Positions 29,100 through 38,510 of a stretch of DNA of 64,000 nt are shown here, in pieces. The translations under genes and the position numbers were made by a program. The number at the start of each line of letters is the position of its first letter. Position 1 is the first letter of the stretch. Source of the DNA: Actinomycetota bacterium (GTDB taxonomy: Bacteria; Actinomycetota; Actinomycetes; Nanopelagicales; Nanopelagicaceae). The stretch lies in NCBI GenBank assembly GCA_009698815.1, contig WLPJ01000007.1, positions 46,264-110,263 on the forward strand, given 5' to 3'. The notes under the pieces are model-generated. The model made no database searches and was not told the DNA's origin. It saw only the letters and a program-made list of their open reading frames with translations.

Positions 29100-29117
29100 T
29101 ATTTAAGGTAGATAAAA

Positions 29118-29786
29118 ATGTTTGAGGCGATTCTCTTTGATATGGATGGTTTATTCATTGACTCTGAGCCGGATTGGCACGCCGCCGAGACCGAGATGAT
29201 GCGGGGATATGGCTATGACTGGCAGCCTGCAGATCAATTGCAATGCTTAGGAGGTCCGTTAGCGCGGGTCACTGAATATATGTCTAGTTGTCTAAATGGG
29301 AGTGTTAAGCCTGAAACTCTAGCCAAAGTGATCATTGATGAGATGCAAAATAGGTTGAGTTCGACGGCGGCATATATGCCGGGAGCAATTGAATTTTCGA
29401 AGTTGGTCTTTGAAGCACAAATTCCACAAGCCTTAGTTAGCGCCAGTCCTCGCACATTAGTAGATTCGGTGATTAGTGGCCTTACCCATAATTATTTCAA
29501 AGAAACTGTTGCTGCCGGCGACATCGCGCGGACTAAACCTTTCCCAGATCCCTATATACATGCCGCCAAGTTGTTAGGTGTAGATATCTCGAATTGTTTA
29601 ATTTTCGAAGATTCACAGACGGGTATCACTGCAGCAACTGCCAGCGGCGCATTCGTGGTGGCTATTCCACATTTTATCGAGGTCAAAGAGAGTGAAAGAT
29701 TGAAAAGAATCGAAAGTTTTGTGGGCCTTTTGCTTCAAGATTTGAGTAAGTGGTGGGAAATCAACCAACGTGAGCTGGGCAAATAG
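29118..29786 (+). CDS. HAD family phosphatase, beta-phosphoglucomutase/YniC-like
   Basis: A 222-residue haloacid dehalogenase-like hydrolase with motif I FDMDGLFIDSEP, motif II LVSASPR, and the motif III/IV region KPFPDPYIHA and FEDSQTGITAA. A small helical cap follows motif I. The likely substrate is a sugar phosphate, but it cannot be named. It is 18 bases downstream of metH and its end overlaps the convergent RecB-like nuclease gene by 26 bases. Confidence 0.88.
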   Translation: MFEAILFDMDGLFIDSEPDWHAAETEMMRGYGYDWQPADQLQCLGGPLARVTEYMSSCLNGSVKPETLAKVIIDEMQNRLSSTAAYMPGAIEFSKLVFEAQIPQALVSASPRTLVDSVISGLTHNYFKETVAAGDIARTKPFPDPYIHAAKLLGVDISNCLIFEDSQTGITAATASGAFVVAIPHFIEVKESERLKRIESFVGLLLQDLSKWWEINQRELGK

Positions 29787-30516
29787 CCTTAAAGAAGCAC
29801 CAATCACATAACTTGCTTGGCTTGGGGCGGAATTCATTTCGTTCGATAGCGCGCAGAATATCCTCGGCAATATCAAAGAGAATACGCTCGGTTTTAATTA
29901 GATCAGCCTCTGTAGGTACACTTTTTATTAAACGAGTATCACCTAGATAAATAAGCTGCAATAACTTGGGAATTACTCCGTTGTTCTTCCAATAGAGCAG
30001 CGCATATACGCGCAACTGAAATAGCGCTTTCTCTTCCCAGCCCGGCTTTGGAGACTTTCCGGTTTTATAGTCGACGATGCGGACTTCACCGGTCGGTGCC
30101 ACATCTAAGCGGTCAACATAACCATGCAGATATAGTTTTTCAGAAAGATCCATTTCTAGATGAAGTTCGCGATAGGTTGGCTCAAATGTATTTGGCGATT
30201 CGAGAGTGAAGTAGTTACCCAATAATTCCTCAGCGCGTTTAAACCAAGAGACTTCATCAAGAACTAACTTGGAAATATCTGGTTTAGCATCAATTTGGGC
30301 TTGCCAACGAGAAGGAAGTAGCTCGGTGGCTCGCTTCAAATCTCGATCTGGTGCAGGTAGCTCAAAAAGATCTTCTAGAACGGTATGAATTAAAGTTCCA
30401 CGTTCGGCATCGATACTGGGAGGTTCGGGGAGAAGGTCGATGGTGCGATATTTATAGAGTTGTGGACAGTTATTAAAGTCATTGATGCGACTGGGTGATA
30501 GACGCAGTTGGCTCAT
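29761..30516 (-). CDS. RecB-like PD-(D/E)XK exonuclease with iron-sulfur cysteines
   Basis: A 251-residue single-domain nuclease of the Cas4/RecB family. The core is GYVDRLDV, then VRIVDYKTGK (Asp, ..., D-x-K) and QLRVYALL. An N-terminal cysteine (NNCPQLYKYR) and three C-terminal cysteines (LCDWCFFKAICP) match the four-cysteine Fe-S arrangement of AddB/Cas4. There is no helicase or CRISPR context, so it is the conserved actinobacterial stand-alone form beside trmI, probably in repair. Divergent from trmI. Confidence 0.88.
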   Translation of the reverse strand: MSQLRLSPSRINDFNNCPQLYKYRTIDLLPEPPSIDAERGTLIHTVLEDLFELPAPDRDLKRATELLPSRWQAQIDAKPDISKLVLDEVSWFKRAEELLGNYFTLESPNTFEPTYRELHLEMDLSEKLYLHGYVDRLDVAPTGEVRIVDYKTGKSPKPGWEEKALFQLRVYALLYWKNNGVIPKLLQLIYLGDTRLIKSVPTEADLIKTERILFDIAEDILRAIERNEFRPKPSKLCDWCFFKAICPAHVG

Positions 30517-30563
30517 GCGGTCGAAGATACAGCCTTTGGCTAGGCAACGCCTAAGATGCTCCT

Positions 30564-31454
30564 GTGTCTAAGCCACCAGAGAACGCAGCAAGTACCGCCG
30601 CAGAGCGCAACCGCGGATTCTTTGTTGCTGGTGATCGGGTGCAGTTGACGGATCAAAAAGGCAAGATTTACAGCATCACGATTACCCCTGGAAAAGAATG
30701 GCACACCCATAAGGGTTGGATTGTTCATAACGATCTAATTGGTTTGCCGGAAGGTTCGGTAATCAGCACCAGTGCAGGTTTGAAGTTCACCGCCTTTATT
30801 CCATTGCTCACCGATTATGTTCTATCGATGCCGCGCGGTGCCACCATTGTTTATCCAAAAGATTCAGCTCTGATTGTTGGTTTTGCCGATATCTTCCCTG
30901 GAGCACGTGTTCTCGAAGCCGGTGTTGGTAGTGGCGCTCTCACGCTCTCTTTACTAAGAGCTGTTGGTGAAAACGGGCATGTGCACTCAGTTGAAAGACG
31001 CGAGGATTTCGCAGAAAATGCCAAGGCAAATATCACCAATTATTTTGGGGGAGCGCCGGCAAATTGGTCCTTAGATATTGGTTCGGTTCAAGAGAAGGAA
31101 TTTTCACAAAGTTTCGATCGCGTAATACTCGACATGTTGGCGCCTTGGGAATGCATTGAGTTAGCCGCCAGAGTCCTGCGTCCTGGTGGGGTATTTATGG
31201 CATACGTTGCAACGACAACTCAACTATCTGCTACTGCTGAAGCGTTGAAAGAAGATGGTCACTTCACTGAGCCTGAAAGTTTTGAAAGCATGGTCCGTGG
31301 TTGGCATCACGAAGGGTTGGCAGTTCGCCCACAACAAAGAATGATCGGTCATACCGGTTTCTTGATATTTGCAAGACGTATGGCACCTGGCGTTGAAGTT
31401 CTTGCGCGACGTCGCAGACCTGCGAAAGGTTCATACGGTGTCGCGGAAGACTGA
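30564..31454 (+). CDS. trmI: tRNA (adenine58-N1)-methyltransferase, TrmI
   Basis: Methylates A58 in the T-loop of tRNA. 296 residues: an N-terminal beta domain (GDRVQLTDQKGKIYSITITPG) and a SAM domain with VLEAGVGSGALTLSL, SVERREDFAENA and the ILDMLAPWE catalytic region. GTG start at 30564. Its end overlaps pafB by 17 bases. In mycobacteria the proteasome genes lie between this gene and pafB; here they are joined directly. Confidence 0.94.
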   Translation: MSKPPENAASTAAERNRGFFVAGDRVQLTDQKGKIYSITITPGKEWHTHKGWIVHNDLIGLPEGSVISTSAGLKFTAFIPLLTDYVLSMPRGATIVYPKDSALIVGFADIFPGARVLEAGVGSGALTLSLLRAVGENGHVHSVERREDFAENAKANITNYFGGAPANWSLDIGSVQEKEFSQSFDRVILDMLAPWECIELAARVLRPGGVFMAYVATTTQLSATAEALKEDGHFTEPESFESMVRGWHHEGLAVRPQQRMIGHTGFLIFARRMAPGVEVLARRRRPAKGSYGVAED

Positions 31455-32388
31455 GCGGCTAGTTAATCTGACTATTGCTTTGCTTGCAACTAAACGGTAT
31501 TTAACTAAGTCAGAGATTTTTCGCACGGTAGATGGTTATGAGGGGACGCCCGAAAGTAAAGAACGAATGTTCGAGCGCGATAAAGATGATTTACGTAATC
31601 TCGGCATCATGATCGAAGTCGGTACCTTCGATCCGCTCTTTGAAGATGAGTCTGGTTATCGAATAAAACCGGAAAATTATCAGTTTCAATTAGGGGATTT
31701 AGACAGTAAAGATATTGCCTTGCTCTCACTTGCTGCTGAAGCTTGGCGTGGAGCAGCCCTAGATAGTTCGGCACTTAGCGCGCTCATAAAGTTACACGCT
31801 ATTGGAATAGAAACTGACGCGGAGGCACTTCCTGATTTAGCACCAGCAATTATCTCCAAAGATGCGAATTTAGCCTTAGCAATCTCGGCAATAACTTCCC
31901 GAACAGTTATCTCTTTCACTTATCTAAGTGAGACTTTGCAAGAGGAGAACCGTGTACTAGAGCCTTATGCAGTCGCATCCAGATACGGACATTGGTATCT
32001 ATTTGGAATGGATTTAGATCGTAAAGATCTGCGCAGTTTCCGTTTGGATCGAATCCAGGGAGAACTTTCCACCAAGGGGCGCGCTGGCAATTATGAAATT
32101 CCCCAAAGTTTTAGCGTGGAAAGCCATTTACTTGAAAGTAGATCGCAACAGAGCGCAGAACTTTATTTGCGCAGTGGCAGGGCATTGGCGCTACGAACTA
32201 GATCTACCGAGATCTTCGATAAGAAAGCACCACTTGGCTGGGAACGCGTTTCGATCGAATACCGCGATCAAGAACGGATGGCAGAGGAGATCCTTTGGTA
32301 TGCCGAGGATGCAGTTGTTTTAAAGCCTGAATCTTTAAGGACTTCAGTTATTGAAAGCTTGCGGGCTGGGGTGATCCGTTATGGCTGA
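31438..32388 (+). CDS. pafB: PafB, WYL-domain transcriptional regulator
   Basis: Half of the PafBC regulator that activates LexA-independent DNA damage genes in mycobacteria. 316 residues: N-terminal winged helix (KTERLVNLTIALLATKRYLTKSEIF), a central WYL domain (VISFTYLSETLQEENRVLEPYAVASRYGHWYLFG) and a C-terminal WCX region. GTG 31438 was chosen because it follows AAAGG and overlaps only the end of trmI; a longer frame from 31369 lies inside trmI. It overlaps pafC by 8 bases. Confidence 0.9.
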   Translation: MSRKTERLVNLTIALLATKRYLTKSEIFRTVDGYEGTPESKERMFERDKDDLRNLGIMIEVGTFDPLFEDESGYRIKPENYQFQLGDLDSKDIALLSLAAEAWRGAALDSSALSALIKLHAIGIETDAEALPDLAPAIISKDANLALAISAITSRTVISFTYLSETLQEENRVLEPYAVASRYGHWYLFGMDLDRKDLRSFRLDRIQGELSTKGRAGNYEIPQSFSVESHLLESRSQQSAELYLRSGRALALRTRSTEIFDKKAPLGWERVSIEYRDQERMAEEILWYAEDAVVLKPESLRTSVIESLRAGVIRYG

Positions 32389-33322
32389 AAAGCAGAGCAC
32401 TCCACTTGAAAAGGCAGCACGATTGCTGGACTTAGTTCCATATATTTCGACTCATCAAGGTGTCGCGCTATCAGAATTGGCCGCTGAATTTGGAGTAAGC
32501 GAGTCCGAATTACTCTCCGATCTAAATACTCTTTGGATGTGCGGCCTGCCTGGCTACACACCTCTTGAACTAATCGATCTTGAATTCGAGTCGGGTTTTG
32601 TTTCGATTCGCAATGCGGAAATTTTGCAGAAGGTGCGCTTGCTTACGAAAGATGAGTTAGTAATCCTTCTGGTTGGCTTAGATCTACTTATTAAATCAAT
32701 AGATCCAAAACGTGTTGATTTGCTACACGCGATAACCGGATTGCAGACAAAAATAAAGATCATAATCGGTGATATCGCAACCATTGCTCCGATTGTTAAC
32801 AGTTCCTATCGCGCAACAATTTTAAATGCGATTGCAAGTCGCAAGAATTTGCAGATCTCATACCATTCGCTGATACGCGATGAACTTACGAAGCGAGAGA
32901 TAACGCCAATAGAGCTAATGGTTGATCATGGATATGAAGTACTGCAGGCATATTGCCATCATGTCAGCGCCTATCGCACCTTTCGACTCGACAGCATCGC
33001 AGAGATTTCTATCTCCGGCATCCAAACGCCGCTAACTACGTCACCGCAAGATGATGAAGCTTTTCAAATGGAAATTAACATTTCGAAAAGAATCAGAAGT
33101 ACCTTGGAGAGATTTAGGATCGCTGTCTCATCAGATGCTGCCGCCAGATCAGGGAGTTTCACAGCCTTCTCTTTCAGTCAGGACTGGCTCATCCGAAGTG
33201 CCATGAGCACGCTGGCGGCTACTGAGGTTCTCTCTCCGATCTCCTCGCGTGTTGAACTCGCCAGGAAATGTCGCAAAACACTGGATCTATATGAAAGTGC
33301 GCTCTTCGCCGATATCCCTTGA
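32381..33322 (+). CDS. pafC: PafC, WYL-domain transcriptional regulator
   Basis: Partner of PafB, 313 residues with the same plan: helix-turn-helix (LVPYISTHQGVALSELAAEFGVSES), WYL domain (LQISYHSLIRDELTKREITPIELMVDHGYEVLQAY) and WCX tail. Overlap with pafB supports a heterodimer made from one message. Retained although the pup-proteasome genes usually upstream are missing, in line with the regulator acting independently of pupylation. Confidence 0.9.
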   Translation: MAEKQSTPLEKAARLLDLVPYISTHQGVALSELAAEFGVSESELLSDLNTLWMCGLPGYTPLELIDLEFESGFVSIRNAEILQKVRLLTKDELVILLVGLDLLIKSIDPKRVDLLHAITGLQTKIKIIIGDIATIAPIVNSSYRATILNAIASRKNLQISYHSLIRDELTKREITPIELMVDHGYEVLQAYCHHVSAYRTFRLDSIAEISISGIQTPLTTSPQDDEAFQMEINISKRIRSTLERFRIAVSSDAAARSGSFTAFSFSQDWLIRSAMSTLAATEVLSPISSRVELARKCRKTLDLYESALFADIP

Positions 33323-33381
33323 GTACAGGTTAGCCGCGCTGAATTTGGGAATTTCTAAGCCGCATGCGCTAACGTTTAGCC

Positions 33382-33576
33382 ATGCCTTTCCTACGCGAAC
33401 CAAGCCACATTCTTATTCTGCTCATTGTCGTAGTAGTCCTATTTGGCGCCAAGCGCCTGCCTGATTCAGCGCGTTCACTCGGAAAATCACTTCGCATCTT
33501 CAAAGGTGAGATGAAAGAGATGAAGAAAGATGGCGACGAGAAGAAAGACGGCACTGACGGCTCTGCCGCTCAATAA
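33382..33576 (+). CDS. tatA: Sec-independent translocase subunit TatA
   Basis: A 64-residue protein with one N-terminal membrane helix ([19 protein letters not shown]), the FGAKRLP hinge typical of TatA, an amphipathic helix ([16 protein letters not shown]) and a charged lysine/glutamate tail. It forms the twin-arginine pore with TatC, 5 bases downstream. A separate TatB is not visible in this window. Confidence 0.94.
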   Translation: MPFLREPSHILILLIVVVVLFGAKRLPDSARSLGKSLRIFKGEMKEMKKDGDEKKDGTDGSAAQ

Positions 33577-33581
33577 TTGCC

Positions 33582-34361
33582 ATGACGACCACCACTGGCG
33601 GTCGTATGCCGCTAATCGAACATCTACGTGAGTTCCGTAAGCGAGTACTCCGATCCGCGATAGTAATCTCACTGGCCTCAATCATTGGTTGGTTTTTCTA
33701 TAACGAGATCATTACTACCTTGGCGCAACCAGTTTGTGATCTTAAGGCGGCTCAGGATTTAGGGGCCGATCACTGCGGCGCACTCTATATCAATGGCGTT
33801 TTAGGCCCGCTTAATTTGCAGATTAAAGTTGCGCTGCTCACTGGCGTTATTATAAGTGCCCCAATCTGGCTTTATCATCTTTGGGCTTTCATCGCTCCAG
33901 CGCTACACCGGCGTGAAAAACGTAACTCAGTTTTTTTCATAGTTGCAGCGACACCGTTCTTTGCAGCAGGAGCATATCTGGGTTATACAATCTTGCCGAT
34001 TGCAATCAAGGTTCTTTTCGGTTTCACGCCGGAGTCGCTTAATAACCTGGTGAGATTTGATGACTATTTGGATTTTGTAATGCGAGCAATTCTTCTTTTC
34101 GGACTTGCCTTTGAACTTCCAGTTTTCTTAATCACTTTCAATCTAATTGGATTCCTAAGTGGCGCCGCCATTTTGCGTCCATGGCGGATCTGGGTTTTCG
34201 CAATATTTCTCTTCGTCGCAGGATTCACACCAAGTGCTGATCCACTTTCGATGCTCGCCTTAGCTTTGCCTCTAATCGCTTTGTATTTGCTATCTGGTTT
34301 ATTTGCATTGCTCAATGATCGACGTCGCGCAAAGAAGAGATTCGCTGCGGAAGAAGTTTAA
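33582..34361 (+). CDS. tatC: Sec-independent translocase subunit TatC
   Basis: Twin-arginine signal receptor with six membrane helices in 259 residues. N-terminal MPLIEHLREFRKRVLRS and PIWLYHLWAFIAPALHRREKR are family hallmarks, and the mid-loop GFTPSADPLSML is present. Follows tatA after 5 bases, as in mycobacteria (tatA-tatC-helY). Confidence 0.95.
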   Translation: MTTTTGGRMPLIEHLREFRKRVLRSAIVISLASIIGWFFYNEIITTLAQPVCDLKAAQDLGADHCGALYINGVLGPLNLQIKVALLTGVIISAPIWLYHLWAFIAPALHRREKRNSVFFIVAATPFFAAGAYLGYTILPIAIKVLFGFTPESLNNLVRFDDYLDFVMRAILLFGLAFELPVFLITFNLIGFLSGAAILRPWRIWVFAIFLFVAGFTPSADPLSMLALALPLIALYLLSGLFALLNDRRRAKKRFAAEEV

Positions 34362-34366
34362 AGACT

Positions 34367-35239
34367 ATGTGGGCGATCGTAGTTAATCCAGTCTCTGGCG
34401 GTGGCAAGGGCGCGGTGTTGGGCAGGGAAGTTGCTGGTTATTTTGCGAGCAAATCCTTGCCCTATCAGGTAATTACGTCAACGACTGCGCAAAGGCTGCA
34501 GGCAAATTTGCAAAACTTCCTTGATCTCCAAGGCGATGGCTGCCAAGGAGTAGTTGCAGTTGGTGGCGATGGGCTCGCGCATCTGGTCATGCAATCAGTG
34601 GTTCCACGCGCGATTCCTTTCACAGTTATTCCAGCAGGTACTGGAAATGATTTTGGGCGAGCGTTGGGCTGGTCTCTTCTTGCGATCACCAAGCAATTAG
34701 ATTGCCTGACTACTGATGCACCAAAGAAGATTGATCTCGGGCTGGTTGATTCCGAGTGGTTTGGCGCAATTCTTTCAACTGGTTTTGACTCAGTTGTAAA
34801 CGAAAAAGCAAACCGAATGAGCTGGCCTAAGGGACCTATGAAATACAACGTGGCGATCGCAATGGAGCTACCAAAATTTAAGCCAATGCAATACACCATT
34901 GGGTTGGATAACAACTCTATTCAAACTGAAGCGATGCTGATTGCTGTTGCAAATGGTTCAAGTTATGGAGCGGGCATGTTGGTCTGTCCCGATGCCCGGA
35001 TGGATGATGGGCTCTTTGATGTCATGGTCTTGCGTCCGGTAAGTAAATTTGAATTTATTAAAGTATTTCCAAAAGTATTCAAGGGTGAGCACATTAATCA
35101 TCCCAAGGTCGATATATATCGAAGTAGACGAGTTTCACTGACAGCGCCAGCAATTGCCTATGCTGACGGTGAGAGAGTGGGTACTTTGCCAGTTCAGGCT
35201 GAATGTATCGCCGGTGCTGGACTATCGTGGACCCCATGA
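34367..35239 (+). CDS. Diacylglycerol kinase-family lipid kinase
   Basis: A 290-residue DAGK catalytic-domain protein: IVVNPVSGGGKG, VAVGGDGLAHLVM (the nucleotide-binding GGDG motif), PAGTGNDFGRALG and a C-terminal DARMDDGLFDVMV, all typical of YegS/BmrU-type kinases. The likely substrate is diacylglycerol or a related lipid alcohol. It sits 5 bases after tatC and its stop overlaps helY (ATGA). Confidence 0.9.
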   Translation: MWAIVVNPVSGGGKGAVLGREVAGYFASKSLPYQVITSTTAQRLQANLQNFLDLQGDGCQGVVAVGGDGLAHLVMQSVVPRAIPFTVIPAGTGNDFGRALGWSLLAITKQLDCLTTDAPKKIDLGLVDSEWFGAILSTGFDSVVNEKANRMSWPKGPMKYNVAIAMELPKFKPMQYTIGLDNNSIQTEAMLIAVANGSSYGAGMLVCPDARMDDGLFDVMVLRPVSKFEFIKVFPKVFKGEHINHPKVDIYRSRRVSLTAPAIAYADGERVGTLPVQAECIAGAGLSWTP

Positions 35240-37611
35240 CTACGCCAGCTGCTAAATATGCCGCAGCCAAGAAGCGTTCCAAGCATCTAGTCACTGAGGA
35301 TTTCATTTCAGAATTTGAGTTTCCCTTTGATCAATTTCAAATTGATGCCTGCCACGCCGTAGAAAGTGGTCACGGGGTTTTAGTTGCCGCACCAACCGGT
35401 GCCGGCAAGACGGTAGTCGGAGAATTTGCGGCCTATCTGGCGTTGCGCAATGGTAAAAAATGTTTCTACACAACCCCAATCAAGGCACTTTCCAATCAGA
35501 AATTTCAAGAGTTTGTTGCCCGCTTTGGTGAAGAGCGCGTCGGTCTGTTAACTGGTGACACCAACATTAATTCTGAAGCAGATATCTTGGTTATGACTAC
35601 CGAGGTCCTGCGTAATATGTTGTACGCAAATTCGAACACCTTGACGAATTTAGGCTCAGTAGTCATGGATGAAGTGCATTATTTGGCTGATAAATTCCGC
35701 GGCGCTGTTTGGGAAGAGGTATTAATCCACTTAATGGAATCTGTTCAGGTTATCTCCCTTTCTGCAACCGTTTCGAACGCCGAAGAGTTTGGTGAATGGC
35801 TTGGGGAAGTTCGCGGACAAACCGATGTAATCCTTAGCGAGCATCGTCCCATACCGTTGTATCAACACGTTCTAATCAATTCCAGTCTGATTGACCTATT
35901 TAGTCAACCTGGAAAGATAAATCCAGAGATTCTGACACTTGAACGTGAAGCGATGCACAAGGTTAGAATTCCGCGTCATCGACGTGAACAATGGGGCGCT
36001 CAAGAGTCGCGGTTATCGCGCGCTGAAATCATGGAGAAGCTAAACCGCGAAGATCTTTTACCTGCGATTACATTTATCTTCTCACGTATGGGTTGCGATG
36101 CCGCTGTAAAGCAATGCTTAACTGCCGGACTTAAGTTAACTAATACTGAAGAACGTGCTGAGATTCTGGCAACTGCTGCAAAATACACTGCAAACTTGCC
36201 GGAGGAAGATTTAGAAGTCCTTGACTATCGCGAGTGGATAACTGCTCTCGAACGCGGCATCGCAGCCCATCACGCCGGATTGCTGCCAAGTTTTAAGAAC
36301 GCGGTTGAGGATTTGTTCCAACGCGGTTTAGTTAAAGCAGTCTTTGCCACCGAAACCTTAGCGCTCGGCATCAATATGCCAGCCCGCACTGTCGTATTAG
36401 AGAAGTTAACCAAATGGAATGGCGAAGCCCACGTCCCGATAACTCCGGGGGAGTACACCCAGTTAACAGGCCGTGCCGGTCGCCGCGGAATCGATATTGA
36501 AGGTAACGCGGTTGTGCAGTGGTCTCCGACTGTTGATTCGGCAACAGCTGCCGGCTTAGCATCAACTCGTACATACCCACTGCGTTCATCATTTACTCCG
36601 ACTTACAACATGGCGATAAATTTAATTGCGCGCTTTGGACGCGAGAGAGCACATGGAAGTCTGGAATCATCCTTTGCGCAATTCCAAGCTGATCGAGCGG
36701 TTATTGGTTTGGTAAAGCAACTTAAGAAGAACGAGAGCGCACGACGCGAATTAATCGAAAGCGCGAAATGTCACTTGGGAGATTTTGAAGGCTACGCGAA
36801 ATTGCGCTCTGAAACTAAAGAGCTAGAAAAGTTACTCTCTAAGCGCGATGGTCGTCGCACCTTTGATAATCGCCAACGCGCCCACATGGAATCTGAAATT
36901 GATGGCTTAAGGCGCGCCATGCGAAACCACGCCTGTCATTCGTGCAATGACCGTGAAACGCATGCCCGATTCGCCGAGCGAGCTGATCGAATATCTCGCG
37001 AGTCCGAGGGACTTAGAGCGCGAGTTGAAAATCGCACAAATGTGATCGCAAAGACCTTTGACCGCATATGTGATGTTCTAACTCACTTGGGTTATATCGA
37101 AGGTGAGAAGCCACTTCCACAAGGAAAAATCCTGGCGAAGATTTACGCTGAATCTGATCTCTTGTTGACTGAAACAATCCGCGCCGGGATCTTAGATAAC
37201 TTATCCGCGCCGGAACTTCTTGCAGTTGCTTCATCGATGATATTCCAATCTCGCTCGCGCGAAGATTACGCACCGAAAATGCCACATCAAAATGTCACGA
37301 ACGCTCTGTCTGAGATAATCCGCATTTGGGCTAAATTGGAAGAAATTGAAAATGAGTTTGATGTTAAAACCCAGAAGGAACCAGATTTTGGCTTCGCCTT
37401 TATTTCTTATCGCTGGGCGCAAGGCAACTCATTATCAAATGTTCTAAAAAGTAGCGATTTGTCAGTTGGTGACTTTGTTCGATCGACTAAACAGTTAATG
37501 GATTTACTTATGCAGATAGCTGGCGCCAGCGAAAAGCTACGTCCTGTTTGTCGAGAAGCAATTAAGCGTTTAGATCGTGGCGTCGTTTCATATATGGTGG
37601 ATGACCTATGA
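35236..37611 (+). CDS. helY: DEAD/DEAH-box helicase HelY (Ski2/Mtr4-like)
   Basis: Superfamily 2 RNA or DNA helicase of 791 residues. Walker A is AAPTGAGKT, the box is MDEVHYLADKFRG, motif III SLSATVSN, and motif VI QLTGRAGRRGID. The C-terminal DSHCT-like domain (NVTNALSEIIRIWAKLEEIE and after) supports an RNA-helicase role as in Ski2 proteins. Start ATG 35236 overlaps the kinase stop; a 33-base longer in-frame start at 35203 lies inside that gene. The mycobacterial homologue occupies the same place after tatC. Confidence 0.92.
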   Translation: MTTPAAKYAAAKKRSKHLVTEDFISEFEFPFDQFQIDACHAVESGHGVLVAAPTGAGKTVVGEFAAYLALRNGKKCFYTTPIKALSNQKFQEFVARFGEERVGLLTGDTNINSEADILVMTTEVLRNMLYANSNTLTNLGSVVMDEVHYLADKFRGAVWEEVLIHLMESVQVISLSATVSNAEEFGEWLGEVRGQTDVILSEHRPIPLYQHVLINSSLIDLFSQPGKINPEILTLEREAMHKVRIPRHRREQWGAQESRLSRAEIMEKLNREDLLPAITFIFSRMGCDAAVKQCLTAGLKLTNTEERAEILATAAKYTANLPEEDLEVLDYREWITALERGIAAHHAGLLPSFKNAVEDLFQRGLVKAVFATETLALGINMPARTVVLEKLTKWNGEAHVPITPGEYTQLTGRAGRRGIDIEGNAVVQWSPTVDSATAAGLASTRTYPLRSSFTPTYNMAINLIARFGRERAHGSLESSFAQFQADRAVIGLVKQLKKNESARRELIESAKCHLGDFEGYAKLRSETKELEKLLSKRDGRRTFDNRQRAHMESEIDGLRRAMRNHACHSCNDRETHARFAERADRISRESEGLRARVENRTNVIAKTFDRICDVLTHLGYIEGEKPLPQGKILAKIYAESDLLLTETIRAGILDNLSAPELLAVASSMIFQSRSREDYAPKMPHQNVTNALSEIIRIWAKLEEIENEFDVKTQKEPDFGFAFISYRWAQGNSLSNVLKSSDLSVGDFVRSTKQLMDLLMQIAGASEKLRPVCREAIKRLDRGVVSYMVDDL

Positions 37612-38510
37612 CTTTAATGCTTTTAGATAGCGCATCGCTCTGGTACCGCGCCTATTACGGAATGCCCGATACCTTATTGGCACCAGATGGCACGCCAGTA
37701 AATGCCATACGTGGTTATCTGGATATGACAGCCCGTTTGATTGGTATGTACTCGCCAAAACGGATTGTGGCTTGCATCGAAGGCGATTGGCGTCCTTCTT
37801 GGAGAGTTGAGATATTTCCAGATTACAAAGCCAATCGTGTCGATGCCGATGGAGAGGGCGAAGAAGAACCTGATTTGTTGACCCCGCAGATTCCGATTTT
37901 ACTTGATCTCTTAGATTTATTTGGTATTCCTATGGTTGGTGTTGATGATTACGAAGCCGATGATGTTATGGCGACCTTTGCGGTGCAAGAGAAGGGGCCA
38001 ATACGAATCGTCACCGGAGATAGAGATCTATTTCAGTTAGTTGATGATAAACGAGATGTAAAAGTTGTCTATCTAGCGCGCGGGCTTTCGCAACATGACT
38101 TGGTTGATATTGGATGGATAAAGCGAAAGTATGAGATTCCCGGCGATAGATACGCCTTGTTTGCCATGTTTCGTGGAGATCCCTCCGATGGTTTGCCCGG
38201 TGTTCGGGGAATCGGTGAGAAAGGTGCTGCGTTAATTGCAAATAATTTTGCCAGTACCGATGAGGCGCTGGCCGCAGCGCATGCCTCGCATCCCGCTTTA
38301 ACGCCAGCGTTAGCTAAGAAGATTATTGCAGGCGCTGATTATTTAAAGATTGCTCCTACTTTAGTTAATTGCGCTCGTGATGTGGCGCTACCGAAGTTGG
38401 ATATTGAAATGCCGAAAGCACCTAGTGATCTATCAAAGATTTATGAAATGAAAGAGCGCTACGGTCTGGGGGCTAGTGTAGATCGAATGATTGCTGCTCT
38501 TAAATGGTAA
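37608..38510 (+). CDS. 5'-3' exonuclease (PolA N-terminal-like)
   Basis: A 300-residue flap-endonuclease family protein matching the PolA exonuclease domain without the polymerase. Motifs include FPDYKANR, DDYEADDVMATF, TGDRDLFQLVDD and the helix-hairpin-helix GLPGVRGIGEKGAA. Starts by ATGA overlap with helY and its stop overlaps lnt. It probably removes RNA primers or flaps. Present after helY in mycobacteria as well. Confidence 0.92.
   Translation: MTLMLLDSASLWYRAYYGMPDTLLAPDGTPVNAIRGYLDMTARLIGMYSPKRIVACIEGDWRPSWRVEIFPDYKANRVDADGEGEEEPDLLTPQIPILLDLLDLFGIPMVGVDDYEADDVMATFAVQEKGPIRIVTGDRDLFQLVDDKRDVKVVYLARGLSQHDLVDIGWIKRKYEIPGDRYALFAMFRGDPSDGLPGVRGIGEKGAALIANNFASTDEALAAAHASHPALTPALAKKIIAGADYLKIAPTLVNCARDVALPKLDIEMPKAPSDLSKIYEMKERYGLGASVDRMIAALKW

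Noticed and set aside
29761..30516. Reading the RecB-like nuclease as Cas4 of a CRISPR system
   Set aside because: No cas genes or repeat arrays are nearby; the trmI neighbour and the synteny are those of the ordinary actinobacterial repair nuclease.
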